Positions 40,834 through 52,346 are shown, counted from the stretch's first letter. The stretch is 64,000 bases of DNA from Diploptera punctata (GCA_030220185.1 JASPKZ010001599.1:134501-198500); one strand, 5' to 3'. Translations and numbers: made by a program. The notes: generated from the letters alone by a model not told the origin.

Positions 40834-41042
40834 CTTCTTCTTCTTCGGCTTTCCCCCACTTATAGGTTTGCCGTCTTCAGTTTCCATTTATCTCTATCAT
40901 TCCAATCTCCCTCTTCCAAATTCCTATCATCCATTATTGTTCTGACGTAGGTTTTCCATTTCCATCTAGGTCTGCCAAGTTCATTTCTTCCAGGAGGTGA
41001 CCATTGGTATATATTTTTTGGCCATATTTTATTTTCCATTCT
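40834..41042 (-). mobile_element. RTE-H LINE, short 3' fragment, 13-bp target duplication
   Basis: GCATTTCTTATTT at 40821-40833 and 41043-41055. Minus ORF encodes KNIYQWSPPGRNELGRPRWK and VRTIMDDRNLEEGDWNDRDK, an RTE-type C-terminus, then TATAAGTGGGGGAAAGCCG and a GAA tail. The window's last 27 bases are the tail of another copy. Confidence 0.9.
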
Positions 41043-41060
41043 GCATTTCTTATTTAAATA

Positions 41061-41063
<3 letters not shown>

Positions 41064-41103
<40 letters not shown>

Positions 41104-41163
41104 GTGTTTAGCGTATAAATAGAATGGATATAGGCCTATATATATATATATATATATATATAT
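41064..41163. repeat. (TTA)n and (TA)n microsatellites
   Basis: TTA units at about 41064-41104 and TA units at about 41139-41163. Confidence 0.92.
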
Positions 41164-41309
41164 TTACATGTTATAACATCTAATTATGCAAGCGTTACTG
41201 CTATAAAGTAAATATTCTCTTTAAAAAAATCCATAACTGATATGTTGGCCACTAGATGTCAGTTGGAACGACTTCCCGCTACTTATTGTGTGAATTGAGA
41301 ATACCACAT

Positions 41310-41430
41310 ATATAAGAAAAATATATGTTTGTGTTGAAATAATTGAGTAGCTCAGTTGGTTAGAGCGCTAAACGTACAGAGTTTAGAAACTCGAGTGCAA
41401 ATCCCGACTCAAGCACTCATTTTTCTTTTC
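41310..41430 (+). repeat. tRNA-like module with GTACAGA loop
   Basis: 41352-41422 folds like a tRNA: acceptor TTGAGT/ACTCAA, D arm CTC...GAG with a good A box TAGCTCAGTTGG, and anticodon stem CTAAAC/GTTTAG with loop GTACAGA. The T arm is degenerate (GAGTGCAAATCCCG instead of GGTTCGAATCC). Flanks AAGAAAAAT (left) and ATTTTTCTT (right) are inverted, followed by a (TA)n array. The identical loop and similar flanks appear in the 13.8-14.07 kb pair. Probably a tRNA-derived repeat; a decayed B box argues against a working gene. Confidence 0.65.
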
Positions 41431-41554
41431 ATATATATATATATATATATATATATTCCGATAGCAAGAAACAAAAGAGGAAAACTAAAGTAACACGATT
41501 AGTTATAGTATTTAGAACAATGCCCTTCAATGCGGTAGTGAGGAGACACTAAAT

Positions 41555-42272
41555 GCCAACACGAACACACTATTGAGTAAACTAAGAAATTGGGACTGGA
41601 AGTAAATATCAATTAAACTAAGTATATGGTCACACGTAGAAATACATTATATAATGTAAATTGACAGCTAATCACAAATAGGAATGAGATGCACAAAGAA
41701 ATTAAACATAGGCTCAATTCTGGAAATGTGTGCTATTATGCATTACAGGGACTCTTGACGTCCCAACTCCTTTAAAAAAATATTAAACTGAAAATATATA
41801 AAGCTATTATTCTACCAGTTATATTATATGGATGCGAAACATGGACTCTTTACTTTAAGGGAGGAAAGGTGATTACGAGTATTTGAGAAATAAGTTCTTA
41901 GGAAAATTTTTGGACCAAAGAGAGATCAACAGACAGGTGAATGGAGAAGACTTACATAACAGTAAACTTCATGGTCTTTATAGGAAGCCAGATATAATAA
42001 GAACAGTTAAGTCTCATAGAGAGCGATAAGCAGGACATGTGGCACGAATGGGGAATGAAAACCGTGCATGGAAGCTACATGTAGGAAAATCAGAAGGAAA
42101 ACGCCTAGTTAGTAGACCAAGAATGAGGTGGGAGAATAACATTAATTACGATATGAAGGAAGTAGATTATACAGGCAATGATTGGAAAACATTAATTCAG
42201 GATAGGGATATATGTCTGCGCGGTCATGAACCTACGAGTTCGGTAGTGCCAGTGAGTTAGTTAGTTAGTACA
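41555..42272 (+). mobile_element. RTE-A LINE, internally deleted and mutated
   Basis: Begins with CACACTATTGAGTAAACTAA (equivalent to THTLLSNTKKLG). It then jumps from GACAGCTAAT to CACAAATAGG, losing about 70 bp across a shared AAT-ACAAAT microhomology. The thumb is frameshifted. The last frame, 42039-42260, reads MARMGNENRAWKLHVGKSEG to GRP-like SRPRMRWENNINYDMKE. The tail is GTGAGTTAGTTAGTTAG, a variant of the usual GTAAG repeat. Confidence 0.88.
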
Positions 42273-42365
42273 ATGGAAGCAATATTTAAATAGGCACAGG
42301 GAAATATCAATATCAAATCCTGAGAATAAATAAACAATAAAAATATGTAACATATTATTGTATTA

Positions 42366-42382
42366 CTATCATTATCATTATC

Positions 42383-42429
<47 letters not shown>

Positions 42430-42434
42430 TAATT
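42366..42434. repeat. (ATTATC)n/(TTA)n microsatellite at the 3' end of RTE-A
   Basis: ATTATC units pass into TTA units and meet the RTE-A tail at 42434. Confidence 0.92.
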
Positions 42435-45400
42435 ACTCACTGGCACTATCGAACCCTAGGTTCAGGGCCGCGCGGACATAATCTTTCCTTACATCCCCAT
42501 CCTGAGCTAATGCTTTCCAAACATTCCCTGTATAATCTACTTCCCTCAAATCATAGTTAATGTTATTCTCCCATCTCATTCTTGGTCTACCAACTGGGCG
42601 TTTTCCCTCTGGCTTTCCTACAAGAAGTTTCCATGCAAGTCTTTCATTTCCTATACGTGCAACATGTCCTGCCCATCGCAGTCTACGAGACTTAACTGTT
42701 CTTATTATATCTGGCTTCCTATAAAGACCATGTAGTTCATTGTTATGTAGTCTTCTCCATTCACCTGTCTGTTCATCTCTCTTTGGTCCAAAATTTTCCT
42801 AAGTACTTTATTCTCGAATACTTGTAATCTCCTTTCCTCCCTTAAAGTAAGAGTCCATGTTTCGCACCCATATAATATAACTGGTAGAATAATAGTTTTA
42901 TATATTTTCAGTTTAACGTTTTTTGAAAGGAGTTGGGACATCAAGAGTCTCTGCAATGCATAATAACATGCATTTCCAGAATTGAGCCTATGTTTAATTT
43001 CTTTGTGCATCTCATTCCTATTTGTGATTATTGTTCCTAGGTATTTGAATTCAGCCACTTCCTCAAAATTTCCCTCATTTGTCATTAGCTGTCCATTTCC
43101 ATTATATAATGTATTTCTACGTGTGACCATATATTTAGTTTTATTGATATTTACTTCCAGTCCTAATTTCTTAGTGTTACTCAATAGTGTGTGCGTGTTG
43201 TCCTTTAGTATCTCCTCGCTATCAGCCATTAGTACTACATCATCAGCATAAACTAACAGTTTGTTAATACCATTCAGTTGTGTAAGCCTTCCTCATTCTC
43301 TAAAGATTTAATGGCATGCTCTAGTACAAACTTAAATAGTAGAGGAGATAGTGCATCTCCTTGCTTCAACCCATTCTGGATTTCAAAAGTGTCTGAAAAC
43401 TGTTTGCCTACACGCACCCTACTCGTTGAGCCATTTAGACACATTCGTATAAGTCTTAACTAACTTTTTAGGAATTCCGAACTCCAGCAGGATACTATAT
43501 AACTTCTCCCTCTTAATTGAATCATATGCTTTTTGGAAGTCTACGTATAGTTGATGTACAGTACCATTATATTCCCATTTCTTTTCTAAAATCTGTCTTA
43601 TACTAAAAATCTGATCTGTTGTAGACCTGTTTTCTTCTAAATGCACATTGATGATCTCCTAGAATGTCATCAATATAGGGAGTAAGTCTGCTGACTAATA
43701 TATTTGTTAGAATTTTGTACGAAGTTGAAAGTAATGAGATGCCCCTGTAGTTGTTGCAATCAGTTTTTATCTCCTTTCTTATAAATTGGTACGATAATTG
43801 ATTCCTTCCATTCATCTGGAAGAGCTTCTTTTTCCCAAATCATACTAAGCAAACAGCGTATCTTGTCCATCAATTTTTCTCCCCCTGATTTTATCAGTTC
43901 TGCTGGGATCTCATCTGAAACCTGATGCTTTATACCATCTTCAATTTTTCAATTGCCATTTCAACCTCTAATGCACTTGGTTGTTCTGCGGACTAGCATT
44001 TCTGCTGTCTGTAACTTATCCTCCTCAATGTCCTGTTCTGTATGTACATTTAATAGCTGATTAAAATAACTTTTCCATCTATTTAATATACTCTTGGAAT
44101 CTGCAATCATATCCCCATTTTCATTCCGAATTATGTTTGTTCTAGCCTGAAACCCTTTCTTCTCTATACTAATTCCCTGATATAATTCTCTAATGTTCCT
44201 ATTTTTTGCATTCATTTCAAGATCATTAATCTTCTCTCTCAAATATTCCCTCTTTTTACTCTTTAGTAACTTGGTGGTTTCCCGTCTAACACTACCCAAT
44301 TGCTCTAAATTTACCTCATTTGGCTCGTGTAACCATTTCATTTTTGCTAGCTTTCTTTTCTTTACAATGTGCGCACATTCCTCATCAAACCATTTCTTGT
44401 TTTGCCTCTTTTTTAAACAACCAATGCTTTCTTGATGCTGACAATTTAATAGTATCTCTTATAGCCTCCCATTCCTTATTTATATCAGTTTCTTCTTCGT
44501 TTGCCACATTGTCATCTGAAGATTCCAGTACTTCAAATCTATTAGCAATTTTGATTTGGTATTCTTGACTGCATTTCATCATTTTTCAAGTTTTTTAATT
44601 CATATTTTACAGAATCATCTTTAGCGTTTGTTCCTCTCATAAGCGATAGCCGTTGTCTGATTTTCACCCTGACCAGATGATGATCTGAATTGCAGTCTGT
44701 CCCTCTAACTGATCTAACATCAATGATGCTGCTGTGCCAGCGTTTATCCACTAATACATGATCTATCTGGTTCCGAGTTTCTCCATCTCGGGACGTCCAG
44801 GTGTATTTATGAATATCCTTATGCTGAAATGTTGTGCTCTTAACAATGAGATTCTTTGATGTGGGCAAATGTGACTAATCTATCTACCCCGTTGTCGTTA
44901 CTATCTTCATGAAGACTGAATTTGCCTATTGTTGGTTTGAATATATCTTCCCGCCCCACTTTTGCATTAAAATCTCCTAAGACAATTTTCATATGATATC
45001 GTGAAAGGCTATCAAATAAGCATTCTAATTCTTCATAGAACTCATCCTTGATCTTGTCATCTTTATCTTCTGTGGGGGCATGTACATTTACAATTATAAA
45101 ATCATGTCGTTTACCCTTTAGAATTATGTATGATATCCTATCACTAACAAACTTAATATCTCGGGATAGCGGATAGGATCCTCCTTCTGACTAAAAAAAC
45201 CCGTTCCAAATGCAGGTCTTTCTGCACCCCCATAGTATAATGCAAAGCTTCCTGATTCCTGACTACCTTCTCCTGGCCACCTAACTTCCTGTAAAGCGAC
45301 TATATCCAAGGGCGATTTATCCAATTCCCGCGTTTAATATCTCTAGTGCCCCGCTATTGTATAAAGTCCTAACATTCCACGTTCCTAGGAACATGTCCCT

Positions 45401-45690
45401 GTTGTTTGAGCCTTTAGCATGGGTTCCCTGAAGTAGTCCCCGCCCGGGAGAACCGAATGGGGGACTATTTGACCTCCGGAAAATTTTACCCCAGTAGAAC
45501 CCATGTCCGCATTTCTTGACGGTTGTATTTTTACGGTGAAAGATCGTCACTCTTTCGACCAAGGTACTTATTTCGTCTGGCTTATCACCTTCGACCAGTC
45601 CGGCATGGGTAACCCTATCGGCAGCAATGCTCCCGCCGGCATAGCTCTCAGGATCATTTAAGCACACAAGGCCACTCCACCACGACAAGG
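42434..45690 (-). mobile_element. RTE-A LINE, near full-length but broken
   Basis: About 3.26 kb. Order on the minus strand: leader 45690-45420; APE-type endonuclease start FLGTWNVRTLYNSGALEIL (45400-45340); DIVALQEVRWPGEGSQESG (45300); NQIDHVLVDKRW and SDHHLVRVKIRQRL (44770-44650); linker EMNAKNRNIRELYQGISIEK (44200); NNYRGISLLSTSYKILTNIL (43770); GTVHQLYVDFQKAYDSIKRE (motif A, 43550); KNGLKQG-type motif B (43390); LLVYADDVVLMADSEEIL (motif C, 43250); then the thumb and GRPRMRWENNINYDLRE to the GTAAT/GTGAGTAA tail. At least eight frame breaks. One ORF encoding endonuclease plus RT, without RNase H, is the RTE-like plan. TTA arrays lie on both sides. Confidence 0.95.
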
Positions 45691-45705
45691 TAAAGATACC
45701 ATGGA

Positions 45706-45716
45706 GGGATTATTAA

Positions 45717-45807
<91 letters not shown>

Positions 45808-45828
45808 TATTATTATTATTATTATTAT
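45706..45828. repeat. (TTA)n microsatellite at the 5' end of RTE-A
   Basis: About 120 bp of TTA units with two short interruptions. Confidence 0.95.
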
Positions 45829-45829
45829 T

Positions 45830-46131
45830 GGGATAGAATACAGACGGCGGAGATGAGGTTTCTAAGACAAGTAAAAGGATGTACAACCTTGTTAGAATAA
45901 GAAATGAGGATATAAGAGAAGAATTGAAAGTACAGCCTTTATTGGATAAGGTCACGACAGAAATGGATTGATCACATGGATGGAATGAGTAAGGAGAGAT
46001 ATCCATTGTTAGCAAGAAATTATCAAGCAAGGGAAGACGTGATGTTGGAAGACCTAGAAGACGTTGGGCTGATGCATTATGAAGTCGGAACGGGCAATTG
46101 CCTAATCCCTGGAGTGATGATGATGATGATT
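45830..46131 (+). mobile_element. RTE-E-type LINE, 3' fragment
   Basis: Broken frames: RIQTAEMRFLRQVKGCTT, then KWIDHMDGMSKERYPLLARN and a degraded GRPRRRWAD equivalent. The 3' hairpin GGGCAATTGCC, TAATCC and ATG tail are almost identical to positions 1-66, so both copies belong to one subfamily. Confidence 0.85.
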
Positions 46132-46179
46132 ACTATTATTATTAGTATTATTATTATCATTATTATCATTATTATCATT

Positions 46180-46214
<35 letters not shown>

Positions 46215-46221
46215 TATCATT

Positions 46222-46292
<71 letters not shown>

Positions 46293-46300
46293 TATACCCC
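46119..46300. repeat. Compound ATG/ATT/ATC microsatellite
   Basis: Grown from the LINE tail: ATG units change to ATT, ATTATC and ATC units over about 180 bp. Poly-Ile and poly-Met ORFs are its translations. Confidence 0.95.
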
Positions 46301-47355
46301 GGGTAGATTTCGCTCTCTATAAGGATCTACAAAAACTCAGCTATCTTGTCCGTTATATGGTAGAACCTATTTTATCGAAACTCTCGGTGTAATGAAAACT
46401 GAATTAAAAACAAATGCATGCCTCAGCATAAGCAACAGATTTTATTTGCGCTATTATTGGTTTTATGACTTGAGCTAGAAATAATTATTCTCCTTCAAGA
46501 AGATTAGCTCTTGTGAAATCTAGCAGGTGTTTGTAACGTTATAAGCTGAACGCTTTAAATTAGCTTACTTCAAATTAATGTGGCGGAGTGTATTTAATTT
46601 AAAATAAAGAAATGCTAGGACAAGTAAGTTTGTATCGTAACCTTAGGTTTCTAGAACTGCATTGTGTCAACAGCTGCATCATCAACAGCGTAATACTACG
46701 GTATTCAACCAGAGCACTAAACTAGATGAATTTGGGTCATGAGACAATTTAATTAGTGTTTGAGCTCCATAATGGAATTGAAATTCGGAGCAAAGTACAC
46801 TTACAATAATTAGCTCCCAATGCATGTTAGGTTACAGGCCTACGGTCTTACTAATAAAAATCTTTAATAATTATACAATATATAAGTCTTATGTAGATCA
46901 CGTATAATTTCCTTACCAATAAACGTTGTGCCGGAGCTATATAGGAAAAGAAGAGTCATACACAATACGTCACATATTCGTCATCATAATGACGTCAGAA
47001 CAATATTACTCGCAGTTTGTAACAGAAATAAAACAACATCAACTAGTGATTGTGTAAGAAATTAATATGGATAAGAATAGAGAGAGATTACCTAATTGAG
47101 GAGGTACGGAAAAAATAAGTATGTTTTAATTTATATACATTTCACTTCACGCTATGTCAAATAAAACGTAGAATTGGTTTCACAGATAATGTGCTGCCAT
47201 CTAACTTCAAGAATTTCGACCAATTCTTGGAAACTAATAAAAGCTTTCCCCATTACTTATGAATTATATGCAGTGTTTTAAGATGCGTTAGAAAACGTTC
47301 AAAATAGTAGGAAATGTTACCGACAACAAAATATAATTTCAAGCGAAAAAAAAAA
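46301..47355. other. No recognisable feature
   Basis: AT-rich sequence. No ORF or repeat shared with other parts of the window. Confidence 0.5.
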
Positions 47356-47440
47356 TCAGTATAGTTTGACCGGGAATCGACCTACGACCTCACGCATCGT
47401 AGCCAGAAGCTCTAACCACAAGACTACCAAGTTAACATGT
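47356..47440 (-). repeat. tRNA-like module
   Basis: The minus strand reads TTGGTAGTCTTGTGGTTAGA (A-box-like), a GGCTACGATGCGTGAGG anticodon region and GTAGGTCGATTCCCGG (B-box-like, one base off). It ends in a run of T on the minus strand, as a SINE head or pol III terminator would. Probably a tRNA-derived repeat. Confidence 0.45.
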
Positions 47441-48255
47441 AGCATCTTACAATAATAGTACCTGTATACTTAAATACATTTTTATATCGCTGTGTGTGTT
47501 ATGTATTAAAGATGCAGAAAGTTTTCTTAAAATAATATTATGAAGCATTTAAACTACATTCAGGTTAAATCTTGTCTACAGCAATTATTGTAGAACATAT
47601 CCTTTTGTGATTCAATGTTCAATTTTAAAATATTTTTAGGCCTAATCGAGAATGAGTGTAACGAAAGGCATTTTATGATGCCTTTATTTTCCTACCCAGA
47701 GCTTTATTAATATTATTTATGCCCTGTGCATCCATCAAACAGTCGTTAAAGTGTTGCATTTTGGGTTAAATTTAAGGAAACTTTCATCAATATCATAAGA
47801 AAACAATCAGTTGATCTTGATGTCCGACATTTTGTCTAGTTATAGAATCCTTAAACAAGGCTGGAGGAATGTATAACGATTCCCATGTAAAGTTGTACAC
47901 CTCTTCTACACTGAACAGCTAATACAGTGTTTATTAGTAAGAATTTTCAACTGAGATGTGTATAAACCTTGTATAAAAGTTATATATGGATTATTAGTAA
48001 GAGGGCTAGAGTTTTGGAAATAAAATAAATACCGAGTATAATTTTTAAAGATTATATTTAAAATCAATTGCATTCCAAATAATATTCAGTTAAATTACAA
48101 AATATTTAATCAGTCTTCCCACTGCTATTGAATAAATATCGTGAAGCGGAAAGTAAAACGAAGGATCGAGTTAAGAAATAGAGTTAATGTGATATTTATC
48201 AATATTTTTAAAACAAATTAATTAATTTGAAAGCCCGGAATCACTCATCATTATA
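47441..48255. other. No recognisable feature
   Basis: AT-rich sequence without recognised content. Confidence 0.5.
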
Positions 48256-48261
48256 ATTTAA

Positions 48262-48715
48262 TCTTCGTCTTCTTCTACTACAAGGTTTAGGCTATGCAGC
48301 CTGTTCCGGCGAAGTTAAAAGTGGAGTCCATCTTCTACGTGGTCGGCCAACATCTCTTGTTCCTCTGGGATTATACAGGAAGGTTCTTTTTGGTATTCTT
48401 TCGTTGTTCATTCTCATTAAGTGTTCTGTCCATTTCTTATTATTTCCGCTGATTTTATCTTCAATTTTATATATATTTAATTCTTCTCGTATAGTTTCAT
48501 TCCTTATTCTATCCGCTCTTGTGCATCCTTTCACATTACGTAAAAACAGCATTTCCGCAGTCTGTATCCTGCTTTTATCCCTTGATTTCATTATACAATT
48601 TTCACTTCCTTACAACAACAAAGGAACAGCCATTGTTTTATATAATTTAAGTTTCGTATCTTTTCTTGCCTGGTCCATCATCAGTGTTTCCGTCCGGCTT
48701 TCTCCTTCGCTTTTT
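48262..48715 (-). mobile_element. RTE-E LINE, 5'-truncated RT C-terminus
   Basis: Minus strand: LKLYKTMAVPLLL-stop near 48660-48620, then ORF 48591-48292 with MKSRDKSRIQTAEMLFLRNV, RTFLYNPRGTRDVGRPRRRW. The 3' end has AGGCTGCATAGCCTAAACC (hairpin) and a GAAG tail. It is joined directly to a leader-like block at 48716-49085. Confidence 0.9.
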
Positions 48716-49085
48716 AGTAATAGAAAATTCATCTGGCCGCCTTACAAGGCCTGCGCCGATATAGTTGGGTGGTGGGATTGCCACCTTACAGCCTCCCAAC
48801 TTGCTTCAGCTTTGTTTTTAGGGTGCCTTCCCTTAGGTAGATTGCCTTCTCTTCGGCTCTGAGCTCTACCTGGCCATTATAGCCGTCCAATCTGGAACAG
48901 ACGCTATGCTGATTTTGGTTCACCCCGGGTGAATTTAATAATAATAATAGCTTTATTTTACCTGTCAGAGTTAAGGCCTTAAGGCCTTGTCTACCACTCG
49001 GAGGCATTCCCCTATCCACCACCTGGGGAGACGCCCGATGGGGGATCAGCAACCCCTCACGGAAATTTAATTGTAGAGGAGAGAA
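48716..49085 (-). repeat. LINE 5'-leader-like block, with inserted Jockey-type tail
   Basis: The outer part (CACCTGGGGAGACGCCCGAT...CAACCCCTCACGGA at 49015-49066 on the plus strand) matches 51487-51543, where it also adjoins an RT C-terminus. So it is likely the 5' UTR of an RTE-type LINE joined to the RT end by internal deletion. A piece with AAGGCC-ttaa-GGCCTT and a T-rich end (48940-49008), the Jockey/CR1-like 3' hairpin, is inserted in it. Confidence 0.55.
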
Positions 49086-49545
49086 AATCATAGACGCATA
49101 TAGGAACTTCGGGTAATATGGACTCCTAACTTGAATTTGTTCTTCTTCTTTTAATTAAGGGAGTTGAATTTTGTTTAATTACAGTATTTATCAATAGTAA
49201 TATAAACTATCAAATAACATTGTTATTTTATTCAAATATGGAAACATCTTCATAACTTTTTTTACATTACAAGAGAGGTCCACTGTAATCTCCATATTCG
49301 GGTAAATTGGACTTCAGAGTCCACCTTAGCTTTTAGTCTATTTTTGAGTTTATTTATTCTATTCATTTATACAGACAGGAACAAATTAACCAGAAAATAT
49401 TTATGACTGATCGTGATTAAAAATCGTTGACATTTTGTTTAATGTTTTGAAAAATTGTTGTTGATTACAAATTTACACGTCATTCAACTGTCTTTGGGTT
49501 TAGTAAAACTACAAGGATATAAAATAAAATTAATGAAGTGCATGG
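49086..49545. other. No gene recognised
   Basis: Contains CTTCGGGTAATATGGACTCC (49106) and ATTCGGGTAAATTGGACTTC (49297), a motif that returns inverted near 50059 and 50390. Otherwise AT-rich. Confidence 0.4.
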
Positions 49546-49547
49546 TT

Positions 49548-49990
49548 TTTACAGACTATTTAACTCATGCCCCAAATGGGAGTCAATGACCAATCACGTT
49601 TCAATGATTTCTGTTTTACAACCAATCAGAGTCGTGTTTCACCAAATATTTATCAGTGTTATAATTACCATATTAAAGAAAGCTCCTCCTTACAATATTG
49701 CGTTCCTTTGGCAATAAATAGTATGATCTGGTTGCAGTGATAAACAAATGAAGCAGTAGAAGCGTACCTATCGTTTCTCATTTGTTTTCAAACATCGCCG
49801 TTTACATAAAATATATAAATGTTTTAAAATAACTATAGTTAAATAATGATTTGTGAGTAAACAGCTTAATTTTATTCGTTAAATAGTCCTAACAAATGCC
49901 ACTCTTGATTTCCAAATTCTCTAGATAAATTCACTCCTCACTTCGTGAGTCGTGAATTTATCGATAATTTGGAAATCACTTATGATAATC
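49548..49990 (+). mobile_element. MITE-M-like long element, copy 2 (internally deleted)
   Basis: Matches 38450-39211 at both ends. After AAAGAAAGCTCCTCC it jumps to TTACAATATTGCGTTCC, losing about 310 bp. The end hairpin (49895-49990) is shortened to GGAAATCACTTATGATAA. Confidence 0.85.
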
Positions 49991-50617
49991 CAATTGATAA
50001 AATATACATATTCGTGTAAAGTGGATACAGGTGCATTTTAACCGCCTCGTGGAGGGTCCACATTAACCGAACTCCTTTGTTATGTTTAATTATTTTATAC
50101 AGCCGCCATTTCACATAATATCAAACCAAACCTACATAATATAATATATTTAGGAGTTTTTTCAACATTTGTAATATTCATTAGCAGAAATTAAGGATTA
50201 ATTTTTAGCTTGAAAAACTTTCAAAATGGTCATTTTCATAAATGCCACAAATAAACTCTTCTTCGCACAAAGAATAAAAGAAACTGGCCCTGAATACGTC
50301 AAAGTTGTTGAGGGGAAGAAGATAAAATATTTTTTTGTTCCAGGGCAGTACCAATTAAACAAGATATTAACAGGGTCCACTCAAACCCAAGGGTCCACAT
50401 TACCCGATCTTCCTCTATAGATTGTTCATAGATAATTAAATATTTTGTAATTAATTTTCTGTTACATAAAACATTAATAAATAATTAAATTATATAATTT
50501 ATTTTTTTTACTGTGATTTAAGCAGTTACTAACATTTTGGTTTCAAAAGAATGTTATTATTTTTGTATAGATGTAATGATAAAATATATTATATTTGTAT
50601 TTACGTAATTAAATAAT
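49991..50617 (+). other. Unrecognised region with small ORF 50226-50420
   Basis: The plus ORF encodes 64 residues (MVIFINATNKLFFAQRIKET ... GSTLPDLPL). I do not recognise a domain. Flanking phrases GGTCCACATTAACCGAACTC (50054) and GGTCCACATTACCCGATC (50390) are related to each other and, inverted, to two at 49.1-49.3 kb. It could be part of an unknown repeat or an exon remnant. No evidence of expression. Confidence 0.3.
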
Positions 50618-50962
50618 AGTCCCGTGCCGTAGCCGAGTGGTTAAGGCAAGAAGCCTTGGCGCAGAGCTACGGGACTTGCGCTGGTTCGAGTTCCCATGGG
50701 GAAGACATTTTCTCATGGAATTTCGGCCAGTAATGGGCCGGTGCCCACCCAGCATCGTGAGACATTTGGGTAGCTACAATAAGTAGCGGCTCCAGGTAGA
50801 GAAGACTAGGTATAACGGCTGCGGGACCGGACATGCCTACCACATGTCACCCCTACACTGGCTTATGATCGTCTACCTCTGTGATTAACACATGTGGACG
50901 TGAGGTCAGCAGCCGGATGGTAGGCTAAGGGTCTTCTAGGCCTATCGAGTTTGGAAAAGAAA
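50618..50962 (+). mobile_element. SINE2, near full-length
   Basis: tRNA-Leu/Ser-like head AGTCCCGTGCCGTAGCCGAG with A box TAGCCGAGTGGTTAAGG (50630-50646) and B box GGTTCGAGTTCC (50692-50703). The body follows: GGCCAGTAATGGGCCGG, CCACCCAGCATCGTGAG, GGTAGCTACAATAAG, CTGTGATTAACACATGTGG, CAGCAGCCGGATGG and GGTCTTCTAGGCCTATCG. The ATC repeats after it are shared with the tail of the following minus-strand RTE-C. Pol III boxes intact. Confidence 0.9.
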
Positions 50963-51312
50963 TCATCATCATCATCATCCGGTATCATGGCAGCTGCCGC
51001 CGTCTTCCGGAAACCAAACGCCATTCCTCTCTATCCATCCATTGATCTTCCTCCATTCCTCGGATATTCATAGCTGCTTGTACCCCTTATATCAAAGTTT
51101 TCTTCGGTCTTCTCCTCTTCCTCCTTTCCATTGGGATCCATTCCATAACAATTTTTGGCAATCTTTGCTCTGGCATTCGTTTGTAATGACCATACCACTG
51201 CAATCTTTTCTTTTCTATGATGTCAATGACGTCCGGCTCCTCTTGTACACCCATAATTTCCCTTATTTCTTTATTTCGTATTCTATCCATTCTAGTTTTT
51301 CTTTTTATGATG
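50963..51312 (-). mobile_element. RTE-C LINE, 3' fragment
   Basis: Minus ORF 51338-51087: RMDRIRNKEIREIMGVQEEP, MPEQRLPKIVMEWIPMERRK, RKRRRPKKTLI. The 3' end has GGCAGCTGCC and an ATG array. Sister of 10442-10758. 5' side joined to leader-like DNA. Confidence 0.9.
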
Positions 51313-51545
51313 AACGAGGAGCTGGCCCGATGCATCAACCCCCAACCTGGGGGACGGGTAATTTTTGTTCAAGGTTTTCTTCGTCTAGCCTTTGATAGCC
51401 AGTATCTTACTGCAAGGCAGCAGCGCTAGTTTTGGTCCGCCCTGGGTATTTTATTTCCCCAGTACCCGCCATATCTGGTGAGCATTCCCCTATCCGCCAC
51501 CTGGGGAGGCGTCCGATGGGAGACTGGCAACTCCACACGGATGGA
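51313..51545 (-). repeat. LINE 5'-leader-like block joined to RTE-C end
   Basis: CACCTGGGGAGGCGTCCGAT, GGTGAGCATTCCCCTATCC and CCAACCTGGGGGACGGG. The first two match 49000-49066. Same arrangement as at 48.7 kb: a leader followed immediately by RT C-terminal codons, as expected from a copy that lost its middle. Confidence 0.5.
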
Positions 51546-52333
51546 AAAGAAATATTTAAATATTAATAATATAATGATGCTATTGAGACATAAGGCCTGT
51601 TTGGAATTCTAAAATTTAGATTAAATTAGTGAGACCATGAATATCATGGCGTAGTGCAAAAGAGGAAGCCAGAAAGGAAGGAAAGACTTGGGGAGGATTG
51701 AAGGTATTATCGCGGATTAGGATGGAATAGAGGTGCTAGGTTGAAATCCTTTACTCGAATTGAGTAACAGGAGATGCTACTATAGGAGATTTGGTCTTAC
51801 TTTACCGCTCCAGGTCATGTACTTCTCATTCCACAACTATATGGATGGGATTGTTTCTTTCAGTAGCCATTCTCTTAAGACAATTGACATCACGTGCTTT
51901 CTGTCGCTGATGCATTCTACCAGTCATCACAGAGACCACATTAGCCCAGAGCTGGTTTCATAGTTGAAAAAAAGCCGGCATCGTCGTAAATGTGCAGTAC
52001 ACAGAGCAGAAGAAAGCAGTCACGAGGAATGTCTTACGCAACATATTACGTCATGAGGGACTGTACTATCTCAGCGGGCGTTGTAGTTCCCAGTCTGATG
52101 CACAATAATCAGTAGAATACGTCAGAAATAAACCACATGCATGTGTGACACATGTCTGTTCCTTTATTTGTGAGTGTTGGTTAGATTTCCCCTCTCGTAC
52201 CTCGTTCGGCACTTTCATTAACTTCATCAGACCTCGAGCGGTAAAGTAAAACCAATTTCTGTATAATATAATTTGGATATTTTAAAACATCAAATTCTTG
52301 AAATGACAATTCATCATACTATCAAATATAATT
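51546..52333. other. No gene recognised
   Basis: Near 52235-52190 the minus strand reads GGTCTGATGAAGTTAATG and CCGAACGAGG. This resembles a PLE-type terminal motif but has no stem II and no GAAA. Nothing else assigned. Confidence 0.35.
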
Positions 52334-52346
52334 ATACTAATATTAC

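Noticed and set aside
52190..52240. Minus strand CTGATGAAGTTAATG...CCGAACGAGG, hammerhead-like
   Set aside because: No complementary stem II and GAAC in place of GAAA; at most a decayed PLE end.
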